Shown here: positions 1 to 7,107 of the stretch, piece by piece
How positions within the stretch are numbered: position 1 is the first letter of the stretch
Layout: every line of letters starts with the position of its first letter
Source of the DNA: Gleimia hominis
Lineage (GTDB): Bacteria; Actinomycetota; Actinomycetes; Actinomycetales; Actinomycetaceae
DNA length: 64,000 bases
Assembly (NCBI RefSeq): GCF_032085515.1
Contig: NZ_JASXSX010000001.1
Location: 558,001 to 622,000, forward strand
Direction of reading: 5' to 3'
Notes under the pieces: model-generated
The model's input: the letters and a program-made list of their open reading frames with translations, nothing else
What the model was told of the DNA's origin: nothing
Databases searched by the model: none
Translations under genes and position numbers: made by a program

Positions 1-894
1 TCGTTAGCTACTGATTTGGCGGCGTGCGAGTTCATTTTGAAGTTCTCGGGCGCTACGAACGGGAGGCTGGCTACCCGCGGTTTTGAACAGCTGCAAGAAA
101 AGGTCGGGAGCGTTGGGAACATGGCGGAGATGTCGGCGGGCCAGGAGGACCACGAGATCTCGCTGAAAGAGGTGCAGTTGGCACCGCAGTCGGTGATAAC
201 GACCCCGGAGTGGTCTGGTTCCGAGCATGGGGGGCGGCGTTACACGGCGTTCAGCCAGAACGTGGAGTATATGAAACCGTGGCACACCCTCACGGGGCGG
301 ATGCATTACTATTTGGATCACGACTGGATGGATGCGTACGGCGAGACCATGCCGATCTATAAACCACCTTTGGATTTGCATCATTTGTTTGGTGAGGCAG
401 CGCCCGGCACTGTGCGTGAAGATGGCAGTGGGGGCGCGGAAGTGGCGGTGCGTTATTTGACGCCGCACAATAAGTGGTCGATTCACTCGCAGTATTTTGA
501 CAACTTGTACATGCTGACGCTTGGGCGCGGCGGGCAAACCGTGTGGATGAGCCCGGCGGATGCGAAGAAGATTGGGGTTAAGGACAACGAGTGGATTGAG
601 GCGCATAACCGTAACGGCGTGGTTTCTGCGCGGGCGATCGTGTCGCACCGGATCCCGGAGGGCACGGTGTATATGCACCACGCGCAGGAGCGGATTACGC
701 ACACGCCGTTGAATGAGGGCACGGGGAAGCGCGGGGGGACGCATAACTCTCTGACCCGCATTTTCCTTAAGCCCACGCACCTGATTGGTGGGTATGGGCA
801 GTTGTCTTACGCGTTCAATTACATTGGGCCGACGGGTAACCAGAGGGATGAGGTGACGGTGATTCGCCGGCGTAGTCAAGACGTGGAGTTTTAG
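1..894 (+). CDS. narG: Respiratory nitrate reductase alpha subunit, C-terminal part
   Basis: This is the C-terminal part of the molybdenum-containing catalytic subunit that reduces nitrate to nitrite at the cytoplasmic face of the membrane. The frame is open from base 1, so the start lies left of the window and only about 297 codons are present. The segment holds the molybdopterin-dinucleotide binding domain typical of the NarG C-terminus (GGQTVWMSPADAKKIGVKDN, then a HAQERITHTPLNEG stretch). It stops at TAG, 59 bases before narH, and is clearly the first member of the narGHJI operon seen here. Confidence is high for the family; the 5' end cannot be assessed. Confidence 0.95.
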   Translation, partial: SLATDLAACEFILKFSGATNGRLATRGFEQLQEKVGSVGNMAEMSAGQEDHEISLKEVQLAPQSVITTPEWSGSEHGGRRYTAFSQNVEYMKPWHTLTGRMHYYLDHDWMDAYGETMPIYKPPLDLHHLFGEAAPGTVREDGSGGAEVAVRYLTPHNKWSIHSQYFDNLYMLTLGRGGQTVWMSPADAKKIGVKDNEWIEAHNRNGVVSARAIVSHRIPEGTVYMHHAQERITHTPLNEGTGKRGGTHNSLTRIFLKPTHLIGGYGQLSYAFNYIGPTGNQRDEVTVIRRRSQDVEF

Positions 895-953
895 AAGATT
901 TTGGGCCGGAACGGTTTTAGGTCTGGGAAGTTTTTGACAGGGAGGATGCAGCC

Positions 954-2462
954 ATGAAGGTAATGAGCCAAGTTGTGATGGTGATGAACCTCGATAAGTG
1001 CATTGGTTGCCACACGTGTTCGGTTACCTGTAAGCAGGCGTGGACTAACCGGGAGGGCACGGAGTACATCTGGTTTAACAACGTAGAGACGAAACCTGGT
1101 GTTGGCTACCCTCGGACTTGGGAGGATCAGGATAAGTGGCAGGGCGGTTGGAAGCGTACTAAATCGGGTAAGTTGGTGCCCCGTTCGGGTGGTAAGTTGC
1201 GTCAGCTTTCGAAGATTTTCGCGAACCCGCTGATGCCCGATATTGATGACTATTATGAGCCGTGGACGTATGACTACGATAAGTTGTTGAATGCGCCAGC
1301 GGATTCGAAGGCGTTGCCGGTGGCGCAGGCGCGTTCGCAGATGACTGGGCAGTCTTTGAAGAATATTGAGTGGGGTCCGAACTGGGATGATTCTTTGGCG
1401 GGGTCCACGGAGACGTTGGATGCGGACCCGGTTTTGAAGCAGATGAATATGAGTGTGAAGACGTCCATTGAGGAGTCGTTCATGTTCTACCTGCCGCGGA
1501 TTTGTAACCATTGTTTGAACCCTACGTGTGTGGCTGCGTGCCCGTCTGGTGCGATGTATAAGCGTACGGAAGATGGGATTGTGCTGGTGGATCAGGATGC
1601 GTGCAGGGGTTGGCGGATGTGCGTGTCGGGGTGTCCGTATAAGAAGGTGTATTTTAATCACCATTCGGGTAAGGCGGAGAAGTGCACGTTGTGTTACCCG
1701 CGGATTGAGCAGGGTGAGCCGACTGTGTGTTCGGAAACGTGTGTGGGTCGGCTGCGTTATTTGGGTGTGATCTTGTATGACGCCGACCGGGTGAGTGAGG
1801 CTGCGGCCACTGAGAATGAGTGGGATTTGTATGAGGCGCAGCGGTCGATCATGTTGGATCCGAATGATCCTGAGGTGGTGGCTGCTGCTCAGGCGAGTGG
1901 GGTGCCGCATTCGTTTATTGATGCGGCGCAGCATTCTCCGGTTTATAAGTTGATTAAAGAGTATGATTTGGCGTTGCCGTTGCATCCGGAGTATCGGACG
2001 ATGCCGATGGTTTGGTATATTCCGCCGCTGTCGCCGGTGGTGGATGCGGTGACGGCGTCGGGTAATGATGGGGAGGATCATAAGATTCTTCTGACTGCGA
2101 TTGCGACGATGCGGATTCCGTTGGATTATTTGGCTGGTTTGTTTACGGCTGGGGATCCGCGTCCGGTTGAGCGGTCGTTGCGGCGATTGGCAGCGATGCG
2201 TTCGTATATGCGCGATATTACGTTGGGTAATGATCCGAATCCGCAGATTCCTGAGGCTGTGGGCATGTCTGAGGAGCAGGTGCGGGCGATGTATCGGTTG
2301 CTGTCGATTGCGAAGTATGAGGATCGGTATGTGATTCCGACAACGCATCCGGAGACGTTGCGCACGCCAACGGAGTATTTGTGTCCGGTGGGTGATCGGG
2401 CTGATTTTGGGCCTCGAGGTAATAAGGTGCCGGTGTCTATTGGGAAGCGTCCGGGGTTGTGA
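954..2462 (+). CDS. narH: Respiratory nitrate reductase beta subunit (Fe-S protein)
   Basis: The 502-residue electron-transfer subunit passes electrons from the NarI haems to NarG. The first Cys motif is CIGCHTCSVTCK (Cys16, 19, 22, 26). A middle group is CNHCLNPTCVAACPSG, followed by CRGWRMCVSGCPYKK, where Trp replaces one cluster cysteine as is usual for the [3Fe-4S] centre of NarH. A last group is CTLCYPRIEQGEPTVCSETC. The start is the ATG after GGGAGGATGCAGCC, a good ribosome site. It ends overlapping the narJ start by four bases (GTGA), so translation is probably coupled. Length fits the family. A long reverse-strand open frame over this gene is a composition artefact. Confidence 0.97.
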   Translation: MKVMSQVVMVMNLDKCIGCHTCSVTCKQAWTNREGTEYIWFNNVETKPGVGYPRTWEDQDKWQGGWKRTKSGKLVPRSGGKLRQLSKIFANPLMPDIDDYYEPWTYDYDKLLNAPADSKALPVAQARSQMTGQSLKNIEWGPNWDDSLAGSTETLDADPVLKQMNMSVKTSIEESFMFYLPRICNHCLNPTCVAACPSGAMYKRTEDGIVLVDQDACRGWRMCVSGCPYKKVYFNHHSGKAEKCTLCYPRIEQGEPTVCSETCVGRLRYLGVILYDADRVSEAAATENEWDLYEAQRSIMLDPNDPEVVAAAQASGVPHSFIDAAQHSPVYKLIKEYDLALPLHPEYRTMPMVWYIPPLSPVVDAVTASGNDGEDHKILLTAIATMRIPLDYLAGLFTAGDPRPVERSLRRLAAMRSYMRDITLGNDPNPQIPEAVGMSEEQVRAMYRLLSIAKYEDRYVIPTTHPETLRTPTEYLCPVGDRADFGPRGNKVPVSIGKRPGL

Positions 2463-3280
2463 GTATGTCTTCTGGTTCGCGGCGTGCGCCGAGTTTTGTG
2501 CCTAAGCGGCAGAAGGCGCCTGTTACTCCGGTGGTGGCGCATACCCCTGAGCAGCGGGCGGATACGTTTTTGGCGTGCGGTTTGCTGTTGGATTACCCGC
2601 AGGAGAATTGGGATGCGGTGGTGTTAGCTGCGCGGGAGTTGGCGGCGCGGTTGCCTGCGCAGGTGGCTGAGCAGTTGGATAGTTTCTGTGGGTGGGCTGT
2701 GTTTTCGGGGCGCACCAGTGTGCAGGAAGCGTATGTGGAGACGTTTGACCGCAAACGGCGGTGTGCGTTGGAGCTTACGTATTATGCGACTGGAGATACG
2801 CGGCAGCGGGGGATTGCGTTGACGATTTTCCAGGATTTGTACGCTGCGGTGGGGTTTGAACCGCCGCGTGGAGAGGCGTTGCCGGATTATTTACCACGCG
2901 TGCTTGAGCTGGCTGCCCGGTGCGAGGGGGAGGACCTGCAGTTGGTGGAGGGCGCGATCGCTGCGAACCGAGAGGGTGTGGAGATTCTGCATGCAGCGTT
3001 GGCTTCGTTTGATTCCCCGTGGGCGAAAGTGGTGGCTGCGTTGCGGATGGCGTTACCGCAGGTGGATGAGGCAACTGAGCAGCGGATTTTCCAGCTGATC
3101 CGCCAGGGCCCACCGACGGAGCTGGTGGGGTTGGATCAGCCTCAGGATCTGCCGTGGCCAACGGATATGATGCATGCGCCCGATGGTAGTAAAGTTACCG
3201 GCCGCGACTCTGCCGCGCAGACCGCAGGTGCTGAGCAAAGTGTTGCTGGCCGCGAGGCTGGGAAGGGGACTGTGCGATGA
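2459..3280 (+). CDS. narJ: Nitrate reductase assembly chaperone (delta subunit)
   Basis: NarJ is a cytoplasmic chaperone that helps insert the molybdenum cofactor into NarG before the complex docks on the membrane. The 273-residue product has the helical TorD/NarJ-type core, with an Asp-Tyr-Pro segment near residue 40 (LLLDYPQENWDA) and a later ELTYYATGDTRQRG region typical of NarJ. The GTG start overlaps the narH stop; an ATG two codons later is an equally possible start. The C-terminal 60 residues are low complexity and probably disordered. The stop overlaps the narI ATG (ATGA). Its place between narH and narI makes the call secure. Confidence 0.93.
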   Translation: MSMSSGSRRAPSFVPKRQKAPVTPVVAHTPEQRADTFLACGLLLDYPQENWDAVVLAARELAARLPAQVAEQLDSFCGWAVFSGRTSVQEAYVETFDRKRRCALELTYYATGDTRQRGIALTIFQDLYAAVGFEPPRGEALPDYLPRVLELAARCEGEDLQLVEGAIAANREGVEILHAALASFDSPWAKVVAALRMALPQVDEATEQRIFQLIRQGPPTELVGLDQPQDLPWPTDMMHAPDGSKVTGRDSAAQTAGAEQSVAGREAGKGTVR

Positions 3281-4059
3281 ATGTATTTTTGTGGGGCGTG
3301 TTCCCCTATGTGTGTTTGACGTTAATGGTGGTGGGTCTGGTTTGGCGTTATAACTCGGATCAGTACGGGTGGACCTCTGAGTCGTCACAGTTGCGTGAGA
3401 GCCGGATTTTGCGTTGGTCTTCGCCGATGTTTCATTTGGGTATTCTTGCGGTGGCTGTGGGCCATGTGATGGGTCTGGTGATTCCGAAGGAGGCCACGGA
3501 AGCGATTGGGGTTACTCAGCATCAGTATCACTTGCTGGCCACTATTGGTGGTGGGTTGGCTGCTGTGGTTACGTTGGTTGGGTTTTTCGGTTTGGTGTAC
3601 CGCCGGTTTGTGAAGCGGTCGGTGCGGTTTGCGAATACGAAGCGTGACCGGGTGGTGTACGTGTTGCTTACGATCCCGTTGTTGTTGGGGGCGTTTGCGA
3701 CTGCGTCGAACCAGATTTTTGGGCCTGAGGGTGGTTATAACTACCGGGAGACGATTTCAGTTTGGTTCCGTTCCATCTTCTTTTTTCAGCCTAATGTTGA
3801 GGTTATGGCTGGGGTTCCATTATCGTTCCAGTTGCATATTGTGGCGGCGTTGTTGTTGTTTGCGATTTGGCCGTTTACACGTTTAGTGCATGTGTTTTCT
3901 GCGCCGGTGGGGTATGTGACGCGGCCGCCGATTGTGTATCGGTCGCGTAAACCGTCGACGTCGGCTACATCTGCGTATCCGGGTTGGACTCCGGTGGAGG
4001 AGACTAAGGCGGGTGGTGTTCGCGGGGAGGATTTGTCTGCGCCCGCGCATGGCGCTTGA
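3277..4059 (+). CDS. narI: Respiratory nitrate reductase gamma subunit (cytochrome b)
   Basis: NarI is the membrane anchor that takes electrons from menaquinol and carries two b-type haems. The 260-residue protein has five evident hydrophobic segments. It has His residues in segments MFHLGILAVAVGHVMG and FQLHIVAALLLFAIWPFTRLVHVF that fit the haem-ligand positions of the family. The first membrane span follows the start directly (FLWGVFPYVCLTLMVVGLVWR). The ATG overlaps the narJ stop. The last 50 residues are a hydrophilic tail. It closes the operon; no clear terminator is seen in the 90 bases before the tRNA. Confidence 0.96.
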   Translation: MNVFLWGVFPYVCLTLMVVGLVWRYNSDQYGWTSESSQLRESRILRWSSPMFHLGILAVAVGHVMGLVIPKEATEAIGVTQHQYHLLATIGGGLAAVVTLVGFFGLVYRRFVKRSVRFANTKRDRVVYVLLTIPLLLGAFATASNQIFGPEGGYNYRETISVWFRSIFFFQPNVEVMAGVPLSFQLHIVAALLLFAIWPFTRLVHVFSAPVGYVTRPPIVYRSRKPSTSATSAYPGWTPVEETKAGGVRGEDLSAPAHGA

Positions 4060-4153
4060 TTGATTTTGGTGTTGGGACTGTGGCCGGTTTCGCTCTTGTG
4101 GGGGTCGGTCTGAGTTTCAGCATTGCTGCGCGTTTCGGTAGAATGGACGCACT

Positions 4154-4241
4154 GGAGAGCTGACCGAGCGGCCGAAGGTGGCGGTCTTGAAAACCGTTGT
4201 AGGGAAACCCCCTACCAAGAGTTCGAATCTCTTGCTCTCCG
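4154..4241 (+). tRNA. tRNA-Ser (anticodon TGA)
   Basis: An 88-base cloverleaf can be folded. The acceptor arm is GGAGAGC/GCTCTCC. The anticodon stem GCGGT/ACCGT encloses the loop CTTGAAA with anticodon TGA. A long variable arm (TGTAGGGAAACCCCCTACCA), as in serine tRNAs, precedes the T arm with GTTCGAATC. CCA is not encoded. The DNA downstream is AT-richer and holds small unrecognised genes, so this tRNA may have served as an integration site. Confidence 0.96.
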
Positions 4242-4247
4242 CTTCCG

Positions 4248-4278
4248 CCCCGCTGTTTCCTTGAAATGGCGGGGTTTT
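4248..4278 (+). terminator. Probable intrinsic terminator of tRNA-Ser
   Basis: CCCCGC pairs with GCGGGG, with an inner TTTC/GAAA extension, and TTTT follows directly. It starts seven bases after the tRNA 3' end and fits a rho-independent terminator. Confidence 0.7.
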
Positions 4279-4697
4279 CGCATGGTTGGGGCGTGACTAC
4301 TATCGCCGTGCAATCCGCACAAAGCAGCGTGATTACCACGCGATCTCTAAACGTGTTTGGAATGCTTTTCATTCTTTATTTCGATGATTTCAAGCCCTTA
4401 GGTTTGCCGCACGCAGAGGTCATCTTGTACACTGTATGTAGGGCAACCGGCGTGCTTATTGCTCTTGCTGGTCACGCCACATCAGAAATTGAAGTGTGAC
4501 TGAAATGGCGACTAGTAGAGCCTACACTATTGCTAGACCGGTAGTCATTAGCCCCTCCTCTTTTTAGTTTGGATGTGGTGGCCGGTTGCCCACCAACACC
4601 ATTATTTTGCGGACAGCCCGCTTGTGTCTCTAGCCTTATGCTGTACGTTGTGTATTCTTGGCGCATTATAATTGGGGTAGTTGGAAGCGGGTGTGTT
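4279..4697. other. Gene-poor, AT-rich stretch after tRNA-Ser
   Basis: About 420 bases with no coding region I can support. Base composition is visibly lower in G+C than the flanking nar genes. Open frames here lack a good ribosome site and recognisable motifs. It may hold the promoter of the small gene at 4698. Confidence 0.4.
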
Positions 4698-5027
4698 ATG
4701 GATTTTGATGAAGCTGTGGAGCGCTCCATAAGGGAGTTGAAAGCACAGAGCGACGAGAGTATGTGGAAAGGTCGTTACGGGTCTACCTATTATGAAACTG
4801 ATCCGTTCTTTGCAGTTCAAACCGCAGCCCCTGGCTTGTTCAAGAATAAGGGGTTCATTTTTTCCCCTGATTTGTTGGAGGCGTGGGACAAATTAGTTTT
4901 GCGTGAAGATATTGATGAAGATGATTATGGATTGTTATATTTCCGTGATGGTCTTGATGACATGCTTGCCGCCCAGGCTAAACGCGGCGCTGCGTCTTCA
5001 AGTGAGGACACGGGAGCCGATCAGTAG
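4698..5027 (+). CDS. Small hypothetical protein, acidic, 109 residues
   Basis: I do not recognise this family. The protein begins MDFDEAVERSIRELKAQ and is rich in Asp/Glu (LREDIDEDDYG), with aromatic residues through the middle and a Ser/Ala-rich end. No signal peptide or membrane span is seen, so it is probably cytoplasmic. The ATG at 4698 is preceded by a weak GGAAGCGGG site; longer versions starting upstream lack support. Its last 26 bases overlap, in another frame, a helix-turn-helix segment (5002-5133). The two could be one gene split by a frameshift. Composition is lower in G+C than the nar operon, which suggests transfer. Confidence 0.55.
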   Translation: MDFDEAVERSIRELKAQSDESMWKGRYGSTYYETDPFFAVQTAAPGLFKNKGFIFSPDLLEAWDKLVLREDIDEDDYGLLYFRDGLDDMLAAQAKRGAASSSEDTGADQ

Positions 5028-5133
5028 GCAAGCTGTGAACGACCGCCTCAAAACTGGGAATCTGCCTGGCAGTAAGGTCGGTAGCACGTGGGTTATTCCG
5101 CTGCACGCTGTTCTTGCCCGAGCAGCGCAATAA
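5002..5133 (+). pseudogene. Helix-turn-helix (excisionase/MerR-like) C-terminal fragment
   Basis: The frame encodes ISRQAVNDRLKTGNLPGSKV followed by GSTWVIP. This is a close fit to the recognition helix and wing of the small excisionase-type DNA-binding domain in which a Trp-x-Ile-Pro motif follows a Lys-Val-Gly segment. The first helix expected before ISRQAV is missing in this frame, and the only nearby start (GTG at 5002) has no ribosome site. The fragment is shifted one base from the preceding 109-residue gene. Either the two were once a single gene now frameshifted, or this is the tail of a lost gene. It could also be made by programmed frameshifting, which is not shown. Confidence 0.5.
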
Positions 5134-5206
5134 CTCCTATTGTCTCTGTCTCGATCGCAGCTGGAATCACTAGGAAGATATGGAAGAGAGCCAATTTCGC
5201 TCGGTC

Positions 5207-5377
5207 TTATGCTCGCGCATATTGAATGGCGCCTACTAGTGCGACTATCCCACATGTGGCGGTGATCGCGGCGACCGCTAGGTGTAGTGGGTCGGGTAGC
5301 ATGCGGGTTGGCAGCGCGGCTACCAGTAGTGCTGTTCCACCTGCTGCCAGTGCTGTTTGTGGTTTTATTCTTATCAT
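5207..5377 (-). CDS. Small two-span membrane protein, 56 residues
   Basis: A reverse-strand ORF starts at the ATG at 5377 with AGAAGG nine bases upstream, a good site. The product MIRIKPQTALAAGGTALLVA continues with a Pro-rich turn (LPTRMLPDPLH) and a second hydrophobic stretch (AVAAITATCGIVALVGAI). This gives a likely two-helix hairpin in the membrane with a short basic N-terminus. I do not recognise the family. Its size and topology resemble small holin-like or toxin-like proteins, but nothing specific supports that. It lies downstream of a 31-residue peptide ORF on the same strand, with a strong hairpin between them. Confidence 0.5.
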   Translation of the reverse strand: MIRIKPQTALAAGGTALLVAALPTRMLPDPLHLAVAAITATCGIVALVGAIQYARA

Positions 5378-5422
5378 TTTGGAGTGCCTTCTCATTGTCT
5401 GTTATGTTTGATGTAGCGGGCA

Positions 5423-5445
5423 CCTCGCCCCGGCTTGGGGCGAGG
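5423..5445. other. Perfect 9-bp hairpin between two small ORFs
   Basis: CCTCGCCCC and GGGGCGAGG are separated by a 5-base loop (GGCTT). There is no T-run on either side, so it is not a classical terminator. It may attenuate or stabilise the transcript joining the 31-residue and 56-residue reverse-strand ORFs. Confidence 0.5.
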
Positions 5446-5453
5446 TCGGAAGA

Positions 5454-5549
5454 TTAGTTATCTTCCTTGTTGTCCTTTCGGGTTCGGAAGGCGGCTATGA
5501 TGGCCGCTATCCCTGCGGCCGCTTCTCCGATCCCCTTTAGGATTTCCAT
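5454..5549 (-). CDS. Possible 31-residue amphipathic peptide
   Basis: The reverse-strand frame starts MEILKGIGEAAAGIAAIIAA and ends with a charged tail (FRTRKDNKEDN). It would form one amphipathic or membrane-seeking helix with a basic-acidic end, in the size range of modulin-like or leaderless bacteriocin peptides and small type I toxins. The Shine-Dalgarno AAGGGAA sits about 15 bases from this ATG. It is better placed for an out-of-frame 6-codon ORF (MRKWKS) that starts seven bases earlier and overlaps it. Expression is therefore uncertain. It lies between nrdF and the 56-residue membrane protein on the same strand. I assign no function. Confidence 0.35.
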   Translation of the reverse strand: MEILKGIGEAAAGIAAIIAAFRTRKDNKEDN

Positions 5550-5620
5550 TTTCGCATAAACTAGTTCCCTTTTCTTTTCCTCCGCGTCGCCTAGTGGCTC
5601 ACCCGTAGAATCAGCCCGCT

Positions 5621-6667
5621 TTAGAATCCCCAGTCTTCATCCGTGGTTTCTTCAGCCACTCCCATAACGTAGGAGGAGCCTGACCCAGAGAAGAAATCGT
5701 GGTTCTCATCCGCAGCGGGCGACAGAGCAGCCAACACCGCCGGATTCACCGCGGTTTCCTCAGCGGAAAAAAGCGGTTCGTAACCTAAATTCATCAAGGC
5801 TTTATTGGCGTTATAACGAACAAACATCGCCACGTCAACCATTAACCCCACCGGATTGTAAAGCTCACCCGAATAACGCATCTCTAAATCGTAAAGCTCC
5901 CGCACCAGGCTGTACGTGAAAGTGCGCATCGCCTCCTGCTCAGCCGCGCTCTTTTGCCGCAAACCACACTGGTACTTATACCCCGAATAGTAACCATGAA
6001 CAGCTTTATCACGAAGAATCAAGCGGATCATATCCGCCGTGTTCATCAACAACCCGCGCGTCGAATAATACAACGGTAAGTAAAACCCAGCATAAAGCAG
6101 CATCGAAGACAGCAGGGTAGAAGCCACTTTGCGTTTCAGCGGATCCTCACCCCAGTAGTAACGCATAACCGTCTTAGCTCGGCTTTGTAACAGGTCGTTA
6201 CCTACCGCCCACCGATAAGAACGCGCAATCTCCTCGGAAGACGCCAACGTAGAAAAAACAGACGAATAAGAACGCGCATGCACCGCCTGCATAAACGCGA
6301 TATTAGTGTAAATCGCCTCCTCATGCTCCGTCTTACCATCTTGAATCTGCGCGGGTTCACCAACTGTGGCCTGTACCGTATCCAATAGCGTCAAGCCCGT
6401 AAATACACGCATAACTAGCTGTTGCTGCTGCGCGCTCATCGTGTGCCACGTAGCCAAATCGTTCGACAAAGGAACTTTCTCTGGCAACCAAAAATTAGCG
6501 GTCAGCCGGTTCCAAATCTCCAAATCCTTCTCATCCTGCAGATCATTCCAATTCACAGGTCTTAATCGCCCATGAGGGTCTGTGCGCAACTTAGGTGGCG
6601 TGATAGACACGTCGTAAATACAACGATCACCAATGCGCGTGCCACTGTTTGAAACCGAATTCTCCAT
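5621..6667 (-). CDS. nrdF: Ribonucleoside-diphosphate reductase class Ib, beta subunit
   Basis: NrdF houses the dimetal-tyrosyl radical used by NrdE to make deoxyribonucleotides. The 348-residue protein has the metal-ligand segment HEEAIYTNIAFMQAVHARSY (Glu and His ligands). It also has a GYKYQCGL region and the C-terminal acidic tail ending TTDEDWGF, which matches the peptide that docks into NrdE. The ATG follows AAGGAAGTAGGTTTGT. No nrdH, nrdI or nrdE is adjacent, so the gene stands alone. Downstream on the same strand lie only two tiny ORFs. Confidence for the subunit and class is high, since length and motifs fit NrdF rather than class Ia NrdB. Confidence 0.95.
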   Translation of the reverse strand: MENSVSNSGTRIGDRCIYDVSITPPKLRTDPHGRLRPVNWNDLQDEKDLEIWNRLTANFWLPEKVPLSNDLATWHTMSAQQQQLVMRVFTGLTLLDTVQATVGEPAQIQDGKTEHEEAIYTNIAFMQAVHARSYSSVFSTLASSEEIARSYRWAVGNDLLQSRAKTVMRYYWGEDPLKRKVASTLLSSMLLYAGFYLPLYYSTRGLLMNTADMIRLILRDKAVHGYYSGYKYQCGLRQKSAAEQEAMRTFTYSLVRELYDLEMRYSGELYNPVGLMVDVAMFVRYNANKALMNLGYEPLFSAEETAVNPAVLAALSPAADENHDFFSGSGSSYVMGVAEETTDEDWGF

Positions 6668-6945
6668 ACAAACCTACTTCCTTACCCCTGTAAACCTGCC
6701 GAACATTTTGCTTCCCGGGCCACCTACCAGCAAACCCCGTGGCGAGTTCGCTTGGACAGCCACAAATTCAACATCGATAGGTATGGCTAAATAATAGTTA
6801 CGACCCATCGACATGTATAACGATAACACTACATGTGGGAGTGAGTGGTAATTGTTGGCACCACATATAGTTTTGTAGTCCTTTCAAGCGGTGTAAACGC
6901 GGACGAAGGGGGTGGTAAGTAGGACCGTTCTTGCTCTCAAAAGAA
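6668..6945. other. Intergenic region upstream of nrdF
   Basis: This 278-base stretch must contain the nrdF promoter on the reverse strand. Two weak near-palindromes (around 6826 and 6861) were considered as NrdR boxes but fit the consensus poorly. No small gene is supported. Confidence 0.4.
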
Positions 6946-7033
6946 GAGTGCTCACTGATGTGCCTAAGAGTGCTCACTTATGTACCTAAGAGCGGTCACT
7001 TATGTGCCCAATAGTGTTCGCTTATGTACCTAA
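6946..7033 (+). repeat. Four contiguous 22-bp tandem repeats
   Basis: Units begin at 6946, 6968, 6990 and 7012 with no gaps. Each reads roughly GAGTGCTCACTTATG followed by TRCCYAA, with one to five changes between units. The block ends 74 bases before the ABC binding-protein gene, and a partly related word (GCGTACCCGATA) follows at 7064. Exact phase of about two helical turns would suit a row of protein-binding sites on one face of the DNA, but plain replication slippage can also give this. The same core, TATGTGCCCAATA, recurs near 30.3 kb. Confidence 0.85.
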
Positions 7034-7107
7034 AGTAGTATTTGCCGGCCTGATAGGGTGTTTGCGTACCCGATAGCAAAAAACACCGTATTTACAGGAG
7101 CTCAAGC

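Noticed and set aside
891..2348. A 485-codon reverse-strand open frame over narH
   Set aside because: It is an Arg/His/Ile-rich mirror of a strongly coding NarH frame with no ribosome site or motifs; a composition artefact.
4266..4499. 77-codon frame after tRNA-Ser
   Set aside because: It starts inside the tRNA terminator, has no ribosome site and no recognisable motif.
6826..6876. Two possible NrdR boxes upstream of nrdF
   Set aside because: Near-palindromes are spaced plausibly, but too many positions differ from the NrdR consensus.
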